Below are positions 42,811 through 53,012 of a stretch of 64,000 bases of DNA, one piece after another (position 1 is the first letter of the stretch; each line of letters begins with the position of its first letter). Source of the stretch: Natronolimnohabitans sp. A-GB9 (GTDB lineage Archaea; Halobacteriota; Halobacteria; Halobacteriales; Natrialbaceae); the NCBI RefSeq assembly GCF_030848565.1, contig NZ_JAVDDV010000003.1, positions 279,321 through 343,320 on the forward strand. The letters are read 5' to 3'. The position numbers and the translations under genes are program-made. The notes below the pieces were generated by a model, which saw nothing but the letters and a program-made list of their open reading frames with translations, made no database searches and was not told where the DNA came from.

Positions 42811-45800
42811 TCATCCGCGTGTGGCGTACACGACGGCTGCGACAGCGACGGCCAGCCCGAGGTAGCCAACCGCCCATCCCGCGTGGCCGATCGCCACGTC
42901 GGTCGCGAACGCGGCACTGAGCGCGAGTTCCGTCGCGTGGTGACCTGGCAGCCACGACGCCCAGTCGGGCGCGTCGGCCAGCGGGAACTGGAGGACGAAG
43001 ATGTCGATCATCGGCATGAACAGCAGGAGATACACGCCCGCCATCCGCCCGACGAGGGTGCCGGCGACGGCCCCAATCGCGCCGTAGACACCCGCGGCCA
43101 GCACGAGTGCGAGGACGAACCAGACTGGGTGTTCGGGGACGAGATGGATCGCGAGGGTTGCGGCCGAGACGGTGACGACGACAGCCACGAGCGCCGCAAG
43201 CACCCCGAAGCGGGCGGCGAGCACCTCGAGTCGACGGAAGCCGACTACGAGCAGGCGAGCGTCGACCGACCAGCTGCGCTGGACGAGAAAGAGCGCGCTG
43301 ATTCCGGCCACGAGCGCGCCCGTCACGGGAGCGACGACCGCGCCCATCAGTTCCGCGAACGTGGTGTCGACGACCTCGGTCCCGCTGCCGGCGGCCACTT
43401 CGAGCAGGAGTTTCTCGTCGGGGACGATCGCCACCCAGGCACCGATGAAGTAGGCCGGGAGGACGATCAACAGGCCGATGAGAACGGGATCGCGGAGAAC
43501 GTCCCGCCCGCCGACGAGGGCCGCGGTCCAGGTTCGGTTCAACGCCGTTCCCGCTTCGCTTCCGCCGTGGGCGCGGCCGCTCTCGACGTGGCGGTTCCAC
43601 AGGACGAGGAAGCTCGGGAGCACGAAGACGCTCCCGAGAAACGCATACACGATCGTCAGCGCGATTATCACCGCGAACTGCTCGAGCACCGCGAGGATTG
43701 CAAACGCGAGCATCCCGAATCCCAGGGCGGTCGTCCCGGCGCTGCCGAACAGTGCCCCGCCGGTCCCCGTGACGCTCCGATGCAGCGCGTCTTGCAGTGA
43801 TTCCTCGCGGCCCCGTTCGATCATGAACCGTTCGGTCATGTGGATGTTGTAGGCGACGCCGAGGCCGATCGTCAGGCTCGTGATCGTCCCGGTCACGACG
43901 TTAAACGGGATCGACAGCAGGTGCATCGTCCCGAGGATCCAGGTCACCGAGAGGACGATCGGAGCGAGGGTGATCGCACCGAGCGACGCGCTCCCGTATC
44001 GCCACCGATAGGCGACCATGAGGACGAGAAAGACCCCGATCATGCTCACCAGCAGGCTCTCGAACACCGCCTCGAAGACGTCGTCCTCGACGGCGTCGAA
44101 GACGACCGGCTGCCCGGTCGCCGTCGTCTCGAGCCCGTTCCCCTCGATCTCGGCCGCGATCGCTTGGCCGTCGTCGGCTATTTGCCCGGCATCCGCGTCG
44201 CCGTCGACCGAGACGAGTACCTGAAGTCCCTCGAACTCGCGCTCGGTGGCCGACTCCCCGTTTTCCTCGGTCCAGTCGAGGACGTCGGCAGCGCGGTCCT
44301 CGTCTGTCTCGACGAACTCGTCGTAGACCGCCTCGAGGTTCTCGTCGGGAACGCCATCGTCGGTCGTATCCGCGTCGGTGAACGTCTCGTTGAACGTCTC
44401 GTTCTGTGCGGCGACGGCTTCCATCTCCGACAGCGGGCTCGTGACGTGTGGCTCGTTGTTCGGGAGCGTGATCGTCGTCTCGAGTTCGTCCGCCAGCGTT
44501 TCGGCTTCGTCGATCCGTTCTAACGTGTCGTCTTGGGTCACGTTTCCGTCGACGACTACGTGCAGCCGCTCGTCCAGCCTGAGGAATCGTTCGTCGACGT
44601 ACGTGAGACTCTCGTCGCTCTCGTAGTCGCCGACCGCAAGGGGTTCGGGTAAGTCATGGGCCCACTCCGGGGGTTGCTCGGCGATGAAATCCTCGTCGTC
44701 GAAGGTCGTATCGATCTGAGCGGCACCGACGATCCCCCCGGCCGTAAGCACTACGACGACGACCACCACCAGCCACGGGCTCTGGTCGGACGCCTTCTGC
44801 CCGAGCGACAGCACTCCGGAGATTCGACCGCCGCCAGTCCCGAACGCCGGCTTGCGCCGATCGATGCCGAGCCACTCGAGCAGTTCGTCGAGTTCGATCT
44901 TGACCGCCGGGACGAGCGCACCGAAGATCGCGAACGCAGAGACGATGCCAAACGCGCTCACGACGCCGAACTCCTGGATCGGCTCGATCGGGCTGACGAC
45001 GTTCGAGAGAAACCCGATCGCGGCGGTCGCGGTCACCCAGAGGAACGCGACGCCGAGCCCCAGCAAAACGACGCTCATCGCACCCCTGGGCACGGCGTCC
45101 GCCTCGTCCATCGCTCGCTCGCGCTGTTCCCGGTGGCGCATGAACACGTGGATCGAGTAGTCGATACTCAACCCGATGAGCAACACCGGCACCGCGATCA
45201 TGATCTGGTTGAACGCGATCCCGGCCCAGCCCATGAACCCGAACGTCCAGACGAGCACGAGAGCGATCCCGAACAGGCCCAGCAGGATGTCGAGCAGGTC
45301 ACGATAGACGATCGTCAACACGACGAGGACGAACAACGCCGCAAGCGGCAAGACGAGCCCGAAGCTGTCGGCCATCGACCGGTCGATCTCGTCGGCCAGG
45401 ATCCCACCCCCGAACACGAGGGCGTCGTCCCCGAACCGGTCGTCGGCGAGTTCGGCCAGGGCGAGTTGCTGGTCGACGATCTCGTCGTCCGCGTCGAAGG
45501 CCATCGCCTCGGCCTCCTCGGCCTGCTGGCTCACGAACAGCATCCTGGTGTCCGTCGTCGCCGATCCAGTCTCGAACTCCCGTGGAACGAACAGGAACAG
45601 CTCACGCTGGGCGTCGTCATCGAGAACCGCTTCGGTTACGTTCTCGACCTCGGACTCGTTCATCGACTCGAGTTCCTCGACCTGTTCGTCGAGCGTCAAC
45701 TCGATGTCCGGAATCTCTTCTTCGGCCTGCTCCTCCAGATCGTCGGCCCACCGCTCTAGCGTCGCGATCCTGCTGGCGAAGACCTCGTCTTCGACGGCCT

Positions 45801-47430
45801 CGAAGCGCTCCTCGAGCTCGTCCGATAGCTCGTCGGTTCGCTGCTCGAACTCCGCCTCGGCGATCGGATCGAACTGCGCGCGGAACCCGACCTCGATCAG
45901 TTCACCCTGGACCTCGCGAGTCTCCGCGAGCAGCTCCGCGAAGGCCGCGTACTCCTCGTCGGTCAACGTCTCGCGGGCCTCCGCGTCGATGGCCTCGAAC
46001 TCGCCTTCGAGACGCTCGCGTTCGGCCTCGTAGGTCTCCTCGTCGATCTCCCCGAGTTCGAACGCCAGTTCGTTCTCCACGTAGGCTTCCTGGACGTCGC
46101 GAGTCTCGGTTATCAGCTCGACCGCCCGTTCCGACCGCTCCTCGAGTGCTGCGCTTTGCGCTTCGATATCGGCGATCGTGTCGGCGAAGACCTCCTCCTC
46201 GACGGCTTCGTAGATCTCCTCGAGTTGCGCGCTGAGGTCGGCCGTACGCTGCTGGAACGTCGCCTCGTCTATCTCCCCGCGTTCGAACTGGACGCCGGCC
46301 TGGAACAGGTCACTCTCTACCTCGCGGGCTTGTTCGAGTAGCTCCGTGAAGGTCACGTACTCCTCGTCAGTCAGCGTCTCGCTTGCCTCGGCGTAGATGG
46401 CCTCGAGCTCGTCTTCGAGGCGCTGACGCTCGGCCAGGTAGGTCACCAGGTCGATTTCGCCGGTCGCGTACGCCAGTTCGTTCTCCTCGTATTCCGCCTG
46501 CCAATCACGGATCTCGTCGAGCAGTTCGACCGCTCGCTCCGTCCGCACCTCCAAAGCGGCACGTTCTCTCTCGATGTCGTCGATCGTGTCGGCGAAGACC
46601 TCCTCCTCGACGGCTTCGTAGATCCCCTCGAGTTGCGCGCCGAGTTCGGCCGTACGCTGTTCGAACTCCGCCTCGGAGATGCCATCGAACTCGTGGCGAA
46701 CGCCGAGACGGAACAGTTCACCTTGAATCTCGCTTGCCTCTACGAGCAACTCCTCGAACGTCTCGTACTCGTCGTCGTCGAGGACGTCCTGGGCCTGGCG
46801 TTCGATCTCCGCGGCTTCCGCCTCGAGGCGTTGACGCTCGAACTCGTAGATCTCCTCGTCGATCGCTTCGAGTTCGTAGGCGAGTTCGTTCTCCTCGTAG
46901 GCCTCCCGTAGCTCGAGCGTCTCGTTGAGCAGTCCGACCGTCGTCTCCACGTCGGCTTCGAGTTCCGCGGATTCGTTCTCCAGATCCTCGAATCGCTCTT
47001 CGATGAACTCGGCTTCGTCCTCCTGGACGGACGCGGTCGCGACGACCTCGGCAAGGTCCTGGAACGGGTCGTCTTCGACGAGACTCTCGTTTACGGTCTC
47101 GTTTTCCCGGAGATCGTGCTGGAACGCAAGCGTCTCGAGCAACGAATCCCTCGAGAGGACGTCGTCGTTCCGCAGGACGATCTGTGCCGTCGTCTCGTTT
47201 GCTTCGACACCGAACCGTTCCTGGGCCTCGTCGTACTCCTCGGCCTCCTCGAGGTCGGCCTCGAACTGCTCGAGCGAGGCCTCTTCCTCGAGAAAGAGCA
47301 TCCCGTTCCCGAGTACGAGCGAGGACACGAGCATCACGGCGATCACCGTCCGACTCCATCCGGTGATCACGCCGACGAGACGGTCGCCTGCGCCGTGAGA
47401 TTCCGACTCGTCCCCTCGAGTCCGTTTCAT
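42811..47430 (-). CDS. giant RND/MMPL transporter with triplicated coiled-coil insert and C-terminal ABC-2 permease-like domain
   Basis: The 1539-residue protein has a first membrane helix at about 27-48. A long helical extracytoplasmic region (about 140-570) has three tandem 136-residue repeats. An MMPL-type membrane block follows (about 690-870, with ALFVLVVLTIVYRDLLDIL and GLSIDYSIHVFMRHRE, whose Asp is the family's proton-relay residue), then a second loop and second block (about 1125-1290, SLTIGLGVAYNIHMTERFM). From about 1307 there is an added domain of six helices (RDVLRDPVLIGLLIVLPAYF to VVYATRG) resembling ABC-2 permeases, including the coupling segment FRRLEVLAARFGVLAAL. Such a fusion is not a standard RND architecture. 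Export of a lipid or secreted molecule is plausible. Confidence 0.8.
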   Translation of the reverse strand: MKRTRGDESESHGAGDRLVGVITGWSRTVIAVMLVSSLVLGNGMLFLEEEASLEQFEADLEEAEEYDEAQERFGVEANETTAQIVLRNDDVLSRDSLLETLAFQHDLRENETVNESLVEDDPFQDLAEVVATASVQEDEAEFIEERFEDLENESAELEADVETTVGLLNETLELREAYEENELAYELEAIDEEIYEFERQRLEAEAAEIERQAQDVLDDDEYETFEELLVEASEIQGELFRLGVRHEFDGISEAEFEQRTAELGAQLEGIYEAVEEEVFADTIDDIERERAALEVRTERAVELLDEIRDWQAEYEENELAYATGEIDLVTYLAERQRLEDELEAIYAEASETLTDEEYVTFTELLEQAREVESDLFQAGVQFERGEIDEATFQQRTADLSAQLEEIYEAVEEEVFADTIADIEAQSAALEERSERAVELITETRDVQEAYVENELAFELGEIDEETYEAERERLEGEFEAIDAEARETLTDEEYAAFAELLAETREVQGELIEVGFRAQFDPIAEAEFEQRTDELSDELEERFEAVEDEVFASRIATLERWADDLEEQAEEEIPDIELTLDEQVEELESMNESEVENVTEAVLDDDAQRELFLFVPREFETGSATTDTRMLFVSQQAEEAEAMAFDADDEIVDQQLALAELADDRFGDDALVFGGGILADEIDRSMADSFGLVLPLAALFVLVVLTIVYRDLLDILLGLFGIALVLVWTFGFMGWAGIAFNQIMIAVPVLLIGLSIDYSIHVFMRHREQRERAMDEADAVPRGAMSVVLLGLGVAFLWVTATAAIGFLSNVVSPIEPIQEFGVVSAFGIVSAFAIFGALVPAVKIELDELLEWLGIDRRKPAFGTGGGRISGVLSLGQKASDQSPWLVVVVVVVLTAGGIVGAAQIDTTFDDEDFIAEQPPEWAHDLPEPLAVGDYESDESLTYVDERFLRLDERLHVVVDGNVTQDDTLERIDEAETLADELETTITLPNNEPHVTSPLSEMEAVAAQNETFNETFTDADTTDDGVPDENLEAVYDEFVETDEDRAADVLDWTEENGESATEREFEGLQVLVSVDGDADAGQIADDGQAIAAEIEGNGLETTATGQPVVFDAVEDDVFEAVFESLLVSMIGVFLVLMVAYRWRYGSASLGAITLAPIVLSVTWILGTMHLLSIPFNVVTGTITSLTIGLGVAYNIHMTERFMIERGREESLQDALHRSVTGTGGALFGSAGTTALGFGMLAFAILAVLEQFAVIIALTIVYAFLGSVFVLPSFLVLWNRHVESGRAHGGSEAGTALNRTWTAALVGGRDVLRDPVLIGLLIVLPAYFIGAWVAIVPDEKLLLEVAAGSGTEVVDTTFAELMGAVVAPVTGALVAGISALFLVQRSWSVDARLLVVGFRRLEVLAARFGVLAALVAVVVTVSAATLAIHLVPEHPVWFVLALVLAAGVYGAIGAVAGTLVGRMAGVYLLLFMPMIDIFVLQFPLADAPDWASWLPGHHATELALSAAFATDVAIGHAGWAVGYLGLAVAVAAVVYATRG
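45740..46963 (-). repeat. three tandem 408-bp repeats inside the RND-fusion gene
   Basis: The motif encoding EAVEEEVFAD recurs at 408-bp spacing (near 45773, 46181 and 46589), giving three repeats of 136 residues each. Repeats 1 and 2 are most alike; the third is more diverged (EAVEDEVFAS). They encode antiparallel helices with YEENELAY-like caps, likely forming a long rod outside the membrane. Confidence 0.8.
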
Positions 47431-47810
47431 GCGTGTGTGGTGTCAAACGGGCGTCGCGAGACGAGGGTCCCGGACGACGATTCGGTCAGTGGGTGACTCG
47501 TTACGTCTAGACGTCTCTGAACCGCTGGTAGTCGCCCGCGCGACGATCGGGCATCCCGTCGGTCTCGGCCGGTCTGGACCGTCGGCGATCCCGACGCGGT
47601 CGACGACCTCGTGGTTGTGACTCGTCCATCGACGTGTCCGGGACTCGACACCGGCCTCGCTCCGTCTGCTATGCTCGACGGCACGACCGGCGGTCACTCC
47701 ACCGACGAGGTTCATAACTCCCCCTTGTTTGTCAGTCACAGGGGTCGGTGTCGAACCGCAGTCTCGCTGGCGAGTGCCACGGACGGAATCGGCCACCGAA
47801 AACGGCGCCG
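47431..47810. other. 380-bp gap, no gene recognised
   Basis: No frame has codon usage or acidity typical of neighbours, and no repeat end is found. It should contain the promoter of the RND-fusion gene and the end of the secreted-paralogue genes. Confidence 0.4.
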
Positions 47811-48341
47811 TCAGCCCAAGATCCCGTTGTCGTCGTTCTCGTCGTTCTCGTCGTCGTTGTCGTCGTTGTCGTTGTTGTCGTTCTCGTCGTTGTCGTCGTC
47901 GTTGAACGTGGCTTCGACCTCGAGCAGGTCCCACTCGGAGTCCCAGAACGATGGCGAATCGCCCATCGTTCCTCGATCACCGGGGTCCGGATCGACGTCG
48001 TTGTCGATCATGATGACTCCCAGCTCGCCTGCCGGCTCGCCGACCTCGACGAGTATCGAGTAGACCTCCCAGTCGTCGTGATCGGAGAACGCGTCTTCGC
48101 CGTCGTCGTACTCCTCGAGAAACTCGACCCGGTTTCGTTCCTCGAAATTCGTCAAAACGACGAACTCCTCGTTCGGGTAGAAATCCCTCGATTTGATGAC
48201 GACGTCCTGGGTTTCCTGGGCTGTAGCAGTGCCTGCGGTGGCCGAGATACCGGCCCCCGCCGCGAGCGCGGTCGCCGCAGCCGTCTCCAGTTTCCCGTGG
48301 CCTGTCGATTCGTCCGTGCTGTTTCGGTCGTTCGACGTCAT
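47811..48341 (-). CDS. secreted acidic-tailed protein, paralogue 2
   Basis: The 176-residue protein has an export signal KLETAAATALAAGAGISATA but, unlike its paralogues, no twin arginine, so it may use Sec or have lost efficient export. The mature part shares RDFYPNEEFVVLTNFEERNR, FLEEYDDGEDAFSD and HDDWEVYSILVEV. The tail is a D/N/E tract encoded by a GTC/GTT trinucleotide run on the plus strand (about 47821-47905) and ends NDDNGILG, like the NGVFG end of paralogue 1. It follows paralogue 3 by two bases. Confidence 0.78.
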   Translation of the reverse strand: MTSNDRNSTDESTGHGKLETAAATALAAGAGISATAGTATAQETQDVVIKSRDFYPNEEFVVLTNFEERNRVEFLEEYDDGEDAFSDHDDWEVYSILVEVGEPAGELGVIMIDNDVDPDPGDRGTMGDSPSFWDSEWDLLEVEATFNDDDNDENDNNDNDDNDDENDENDDNGILG

Positions 48342-48343
48342 GA

Positions 48344-48787
48344 TCAGAGATCGACCTCCGTTTCGATCAAGTTCCGCTCGCGGCTGCGAAACGAACCGAT
48401 CTCGTCCATCGAGCCCGAGTCGCCGGGATCGACGTCCGGATCGTCGTTATCGACGTCGATCATCAGATGCCCCAGCTCGCCTTCACTCTCGCCGATATCG
48501 ATTCGGATTACGAATACCTCCCAGTCGTCCGGATCCGTAAACACATCTCCGTCCGGATCGTACTCCTCCAGGAAGTCGTTTCGTGTTCCCGTACCGAACT
48601 GGGTTAGGATGTCGAAATCGACGTCTGGATAGTAATCACTCCCGTGGAGGACGCCGTCTTCGTCGGGGGCCGCGGTGGCGGTGGTAGTCGCGCCAGCCCC
48701 GACCGCGAGAGCGCCCGTCGCGAGTGCTCCCTTCTTGATGAACGCTCGCCTCGAGTCACCTGCTGACTCCTGTTTGTTTTCTCTCAT
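48344..48787 (-). CDS. Tat-secreted protein, paralogue 3 (tailless)
   Basis: The signal SRRAFIKKGALATGALAVGA is nearly the same as in paralogue 1. The 147-residue protein has SDYYPDVDFDILTQFGTGTR, FLEEYDPDGDVFTDPDDWEV and ends at LIETEVDL, without the acidic tail and NG(V/I)(F/L)G terminus. It forms an operon with paralogue 2. Similar signal peptides but different mature ends suggest duplication with tail loss or gain. Confidence 0.8.
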   Translation of the reverse strand: MRENKQESAGDSRRAFIKKGALATGALAVGAGATTTATAAPDEDGVLHGSDYYPDVDFDILTQFGTGTRNDFLEEYDPDGDVFTDPDDWEVFVIRIDIGESEGELGHLMIDVDNDDPDVDPGDSGSMDEIGSFRSRERNLIETEVDL

Positions 48788-49170
48788 GTCTCTCGTAGCG
48801 TATGATTGCTGGTCGTTCGCTCGGCTCGTCTACTGTCGCCGCTCGTTGCGTCCCGCCTGCAATATCACCGATTACTGCCTCGTTGTGAACCTCCGTACAC
48901 TGAATGAACGGATCCCAGCAGTAGACGTAAACCCCCACAGACAGTCCCGAACGGGATGTGTTCGCCAATACGTCTCACAACTGAACGGCCAGTTCTCTCT
49001 CCGTCCGGAACTGTGGTTCACAGCTGAACGGCCTTTGAAAACACTGTTCGGCGACGACCGTTCGCTGGTGTCCTGACCCGGAGAGTTCGCATGGACACCG
49101 TCCGTCGATACGGGCACAGCCCCACACGCACGGGTCGGGACTCGCCGAGAAATCGGTACAGCAGTCCGTA
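48788..49170. other. upstream region of the secreted-paralogue operon
   Basis: About 380 bases without a supported gene. It separates the secreted-protein operon from the HTH-10 gene; both are on the minus strand. No inverted repeat strong enough to call an operator was found. Confidence 0.4.
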
Positions 49171-49173
49171 TCG

Positions 49174-49223
49174 TACTGCCGGACAGCACGATTCGACGAG
49201 TTACTGACTGCTGTCTGGCAGTA
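49174..49223 (-). mobile_element. MITE, minimal 50-bp deletion derivative (family 1) in a stop codon
   Basis: It consists of the two ends only: TACTGCCGGACAGCACGATTCGAC and GTTACTGACTGCTGTCTGGCAGTA, inverse to the copy at 36 and lacking its central hairpin. The flank is TCG on the left and TCA on the right (49224-49226); the TCA is the TGA stop codon of the HTH-10 gene read on the minus strand. Confidence 0.85.
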
Positions 49224-49916
49224 TCACTCGTGGGGCGGATTACCGAGACCCTCTTCGTCGAGGAGTGTCCGCTCGATCAGGCTCGCGGTGGCGCGGCGAA
49301 GCCGCTTCGACAGCGCGCTATCGCTTACCTCCTCTTTCGACGCGAGGTCGGCGAGTTGGCACTCCCGTGGTGTATCGTAGTAGCCGTTTTGATAGGCCAG
49401 TAACAGCGTCTCTCGATGGTTCGGCGGGATCGAGCGCTCGGGTTCGCCGTCGCCGGATTCCCGCTGAACCGTCGAACTGGAGAGTTTGCGCAACGTAACC
49501 GGAATCCCGTTGTTCGTGACGATCATGTTGAACTCCGAAAGCGACACGTGTGAGTCGAAAAGCAGGGTAAATTTCCAGTGGTTTGCCGTCCCTCGGGCGG
49601 TGAGGATCCGTCCTCCGGTGTCGAGAAGTGGCTGGACGATCCCGTCGAGATCGTCGCCCCACTCGAGTTTCAACAGGACGTCCTCGTCGACGGTTGCGAG
49701 CCGCTGGACGGCTTCGACGTCGTCAGTCTCGCGTAAGACCGGGAGGACACGCTCCGGTTCGACACCGTTGACCCAGACGAGCGGGCTATTCGTCTCTCCA
49801 TTGCTCTGTAACGGTATTACCGGCTCGAATTCGACGACCGCGTTAGGGAACGCATCGAACAGGCTGCCGAGAGCGAACGTGTCGGTCGAGACTGTGATTT
49901 CGGCCGTTAACACCAT
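49224..49916 (-). CDS. HTH-10 (bacterio-opsin-activator-like) transcriptional regulator
   Basis: The 230-residue protein has an N-terminal sensory part (MVLTAEITVSTDTFALGSLFD, about 1-150) and a C-terminal HTH-10 domain: IPPNHRETLLLAYQNGYYD, TPRECQLADLASKEEV and DSALSKRLRRATASLIERTL. It differs from the regulator at 31321 in having no cysteine cluster. It may control the secreted-paralogue operon downstream. Its stop codon is embedded in the MITE flank. Confidence 0.87.
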   Translation of the reverse strand: MVLTAEITVSTDTFALGSLFDAFPNAVVEFEPVIPLQSNGETNSPLVWVNGVEPERVLPVLRETDDVEAVQRLATVDEDVLLKLEWGDDLDGIVQPLLDTGGRILTARGTANHWKFTLLFDSHVSLSEFNMIVTNNGIPVTLRKLSSSTVQRESGDGEPERSIPPNHRETLLLAYQNGYYDTPRECQLADLASKEEVSDSALSKRLRRATASLIERTLLDEEGLGNPPHE

Positions 49917-49969
49917 AGTAGCGCTTACGAGTCAATGGGCGTTGCCACCCGCGTCGCCATCGGGTATCG

Positions 49970-50055
49970 TTTCACCCGTCGACTGCGGGGTGAACGCAGC
50001 AGACGACCATCGATGGCCGGCTTTCGGCCTGGACGGGTTCATCGCGGTACTGGAG
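49970..50055 (+). repeat. family 4 intergenic repeat, copy 2
   Basis: TTTCACCCGTCGACTGCGGGGTGAACGCAGCAGACGACCATCGATGG aligns with 21917-21965, and CTGGACGGGTTC/CGGTACTGGA with the following part. Divergence is greater than between MITE copies. Confidence 0.4.
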
Positions 50056-50299
50056 TCTGTATCTCCGCTAACGTGGCTATCCAGCGAGTGCTGGTAGTCA
50101 GTTCGCTCTACGCGCCGTTAATTGTTGGCATCAGCCACTCTTCCAACAGAACGGTGATTGATATGCGAACCGTCACCCGCCTCGGGGTCAACTCCCGTGG
50201 CATCCGCCTCGGTATTCTGTAACCCGACTGATAGCTACTGTTCGGACGTGGGATTCGTCCGGCCGGGACGGCAGTTGTGCCGTCCCCACGGACGTCGTA

Positions 50300-50340
50300 T
50301 ACTGTCGGACAGCCGTCAGTACATCGGCGGTCGCGATCGT
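50300..50340 (+). repeat. family 1 MITE left end, truncated
   Basis: TACTGTCGGACAGCCGTCAGTAC followed by CGGTCGCGATCG corresponds to the left end and first inner arm of the copies at 8117 and 56202. The right end is absent before the katG stop at 50371. Confidence 0.6.
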
Positions 50341-50370
50341 TCCGGAAAACGAGACGGCCGATCGACGACG

Positions 50371-52548
<2,178 letters not shown>

Positions 52549-52559
52549 CTAAGTCGGTA

Positions 52560-53012
52560 AGGAGTACTTCGCTGTGCACCAACAATTCTTGTCGATCCAT
52601 GAACCACACCAGTGGCTGATTCCCGTGGCGTGTGCGACACGATCACCGAGGCCGATCACTACGGGCGAACGGAACACTGACTCGAGGGAGTGGGGCTCGT
52701 CCACCAGGGGGACCGTTCGGAGCCATACTACGGGATTTTTGCTCGTCCGGCCGGAGTTCGCCGGCGTTCGTCGGTACGCTTTGCGAGCGACTTCGACTTC
52801 GATACCGGTTGCGGCGTGCCACCGGACCCGTGTTTCGGGACGTCGCCCGACAGCCCTAATTATCGTTGTCGTTCTCCGATTATTTATTCGTGTTGGCGAA
52901 ACCCGACGACCGGCGGCGCCGACCGTCCCGAGACGAATCGATGCCGACTCGAGCCAGCCGACGTCGGCCGTCCGGACGTTCGCGGTAACGCTCGAGGTCC
53001 ATCGCTGCGACG
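52560..53012. other. 450-bp gap with no recognised gene
   Basis: Both strands have frames of 130-180 codons here, but they are rich in R and S, have none of the acidic composition of haloarchaeal proteins, and match no family I know. I regard the stretch as the katG upstream region and the end of the ATP-grasp gene unit. Confidence 0.5.

Noticed and set aside
47821..47905. GTC/GTT trinucleotide run looking like a microsatellite or CRISPR-like repeat
   Set aside because: It is the coding region for the D/N/E tail of secreted paralogue 2; no spacers.
47443..47934. Frame upstream of the RND fusion, minus strand
   Set aside because: Overlaps the end of a supported secreted-protein gene in another frame and is extremely Arg-rich.
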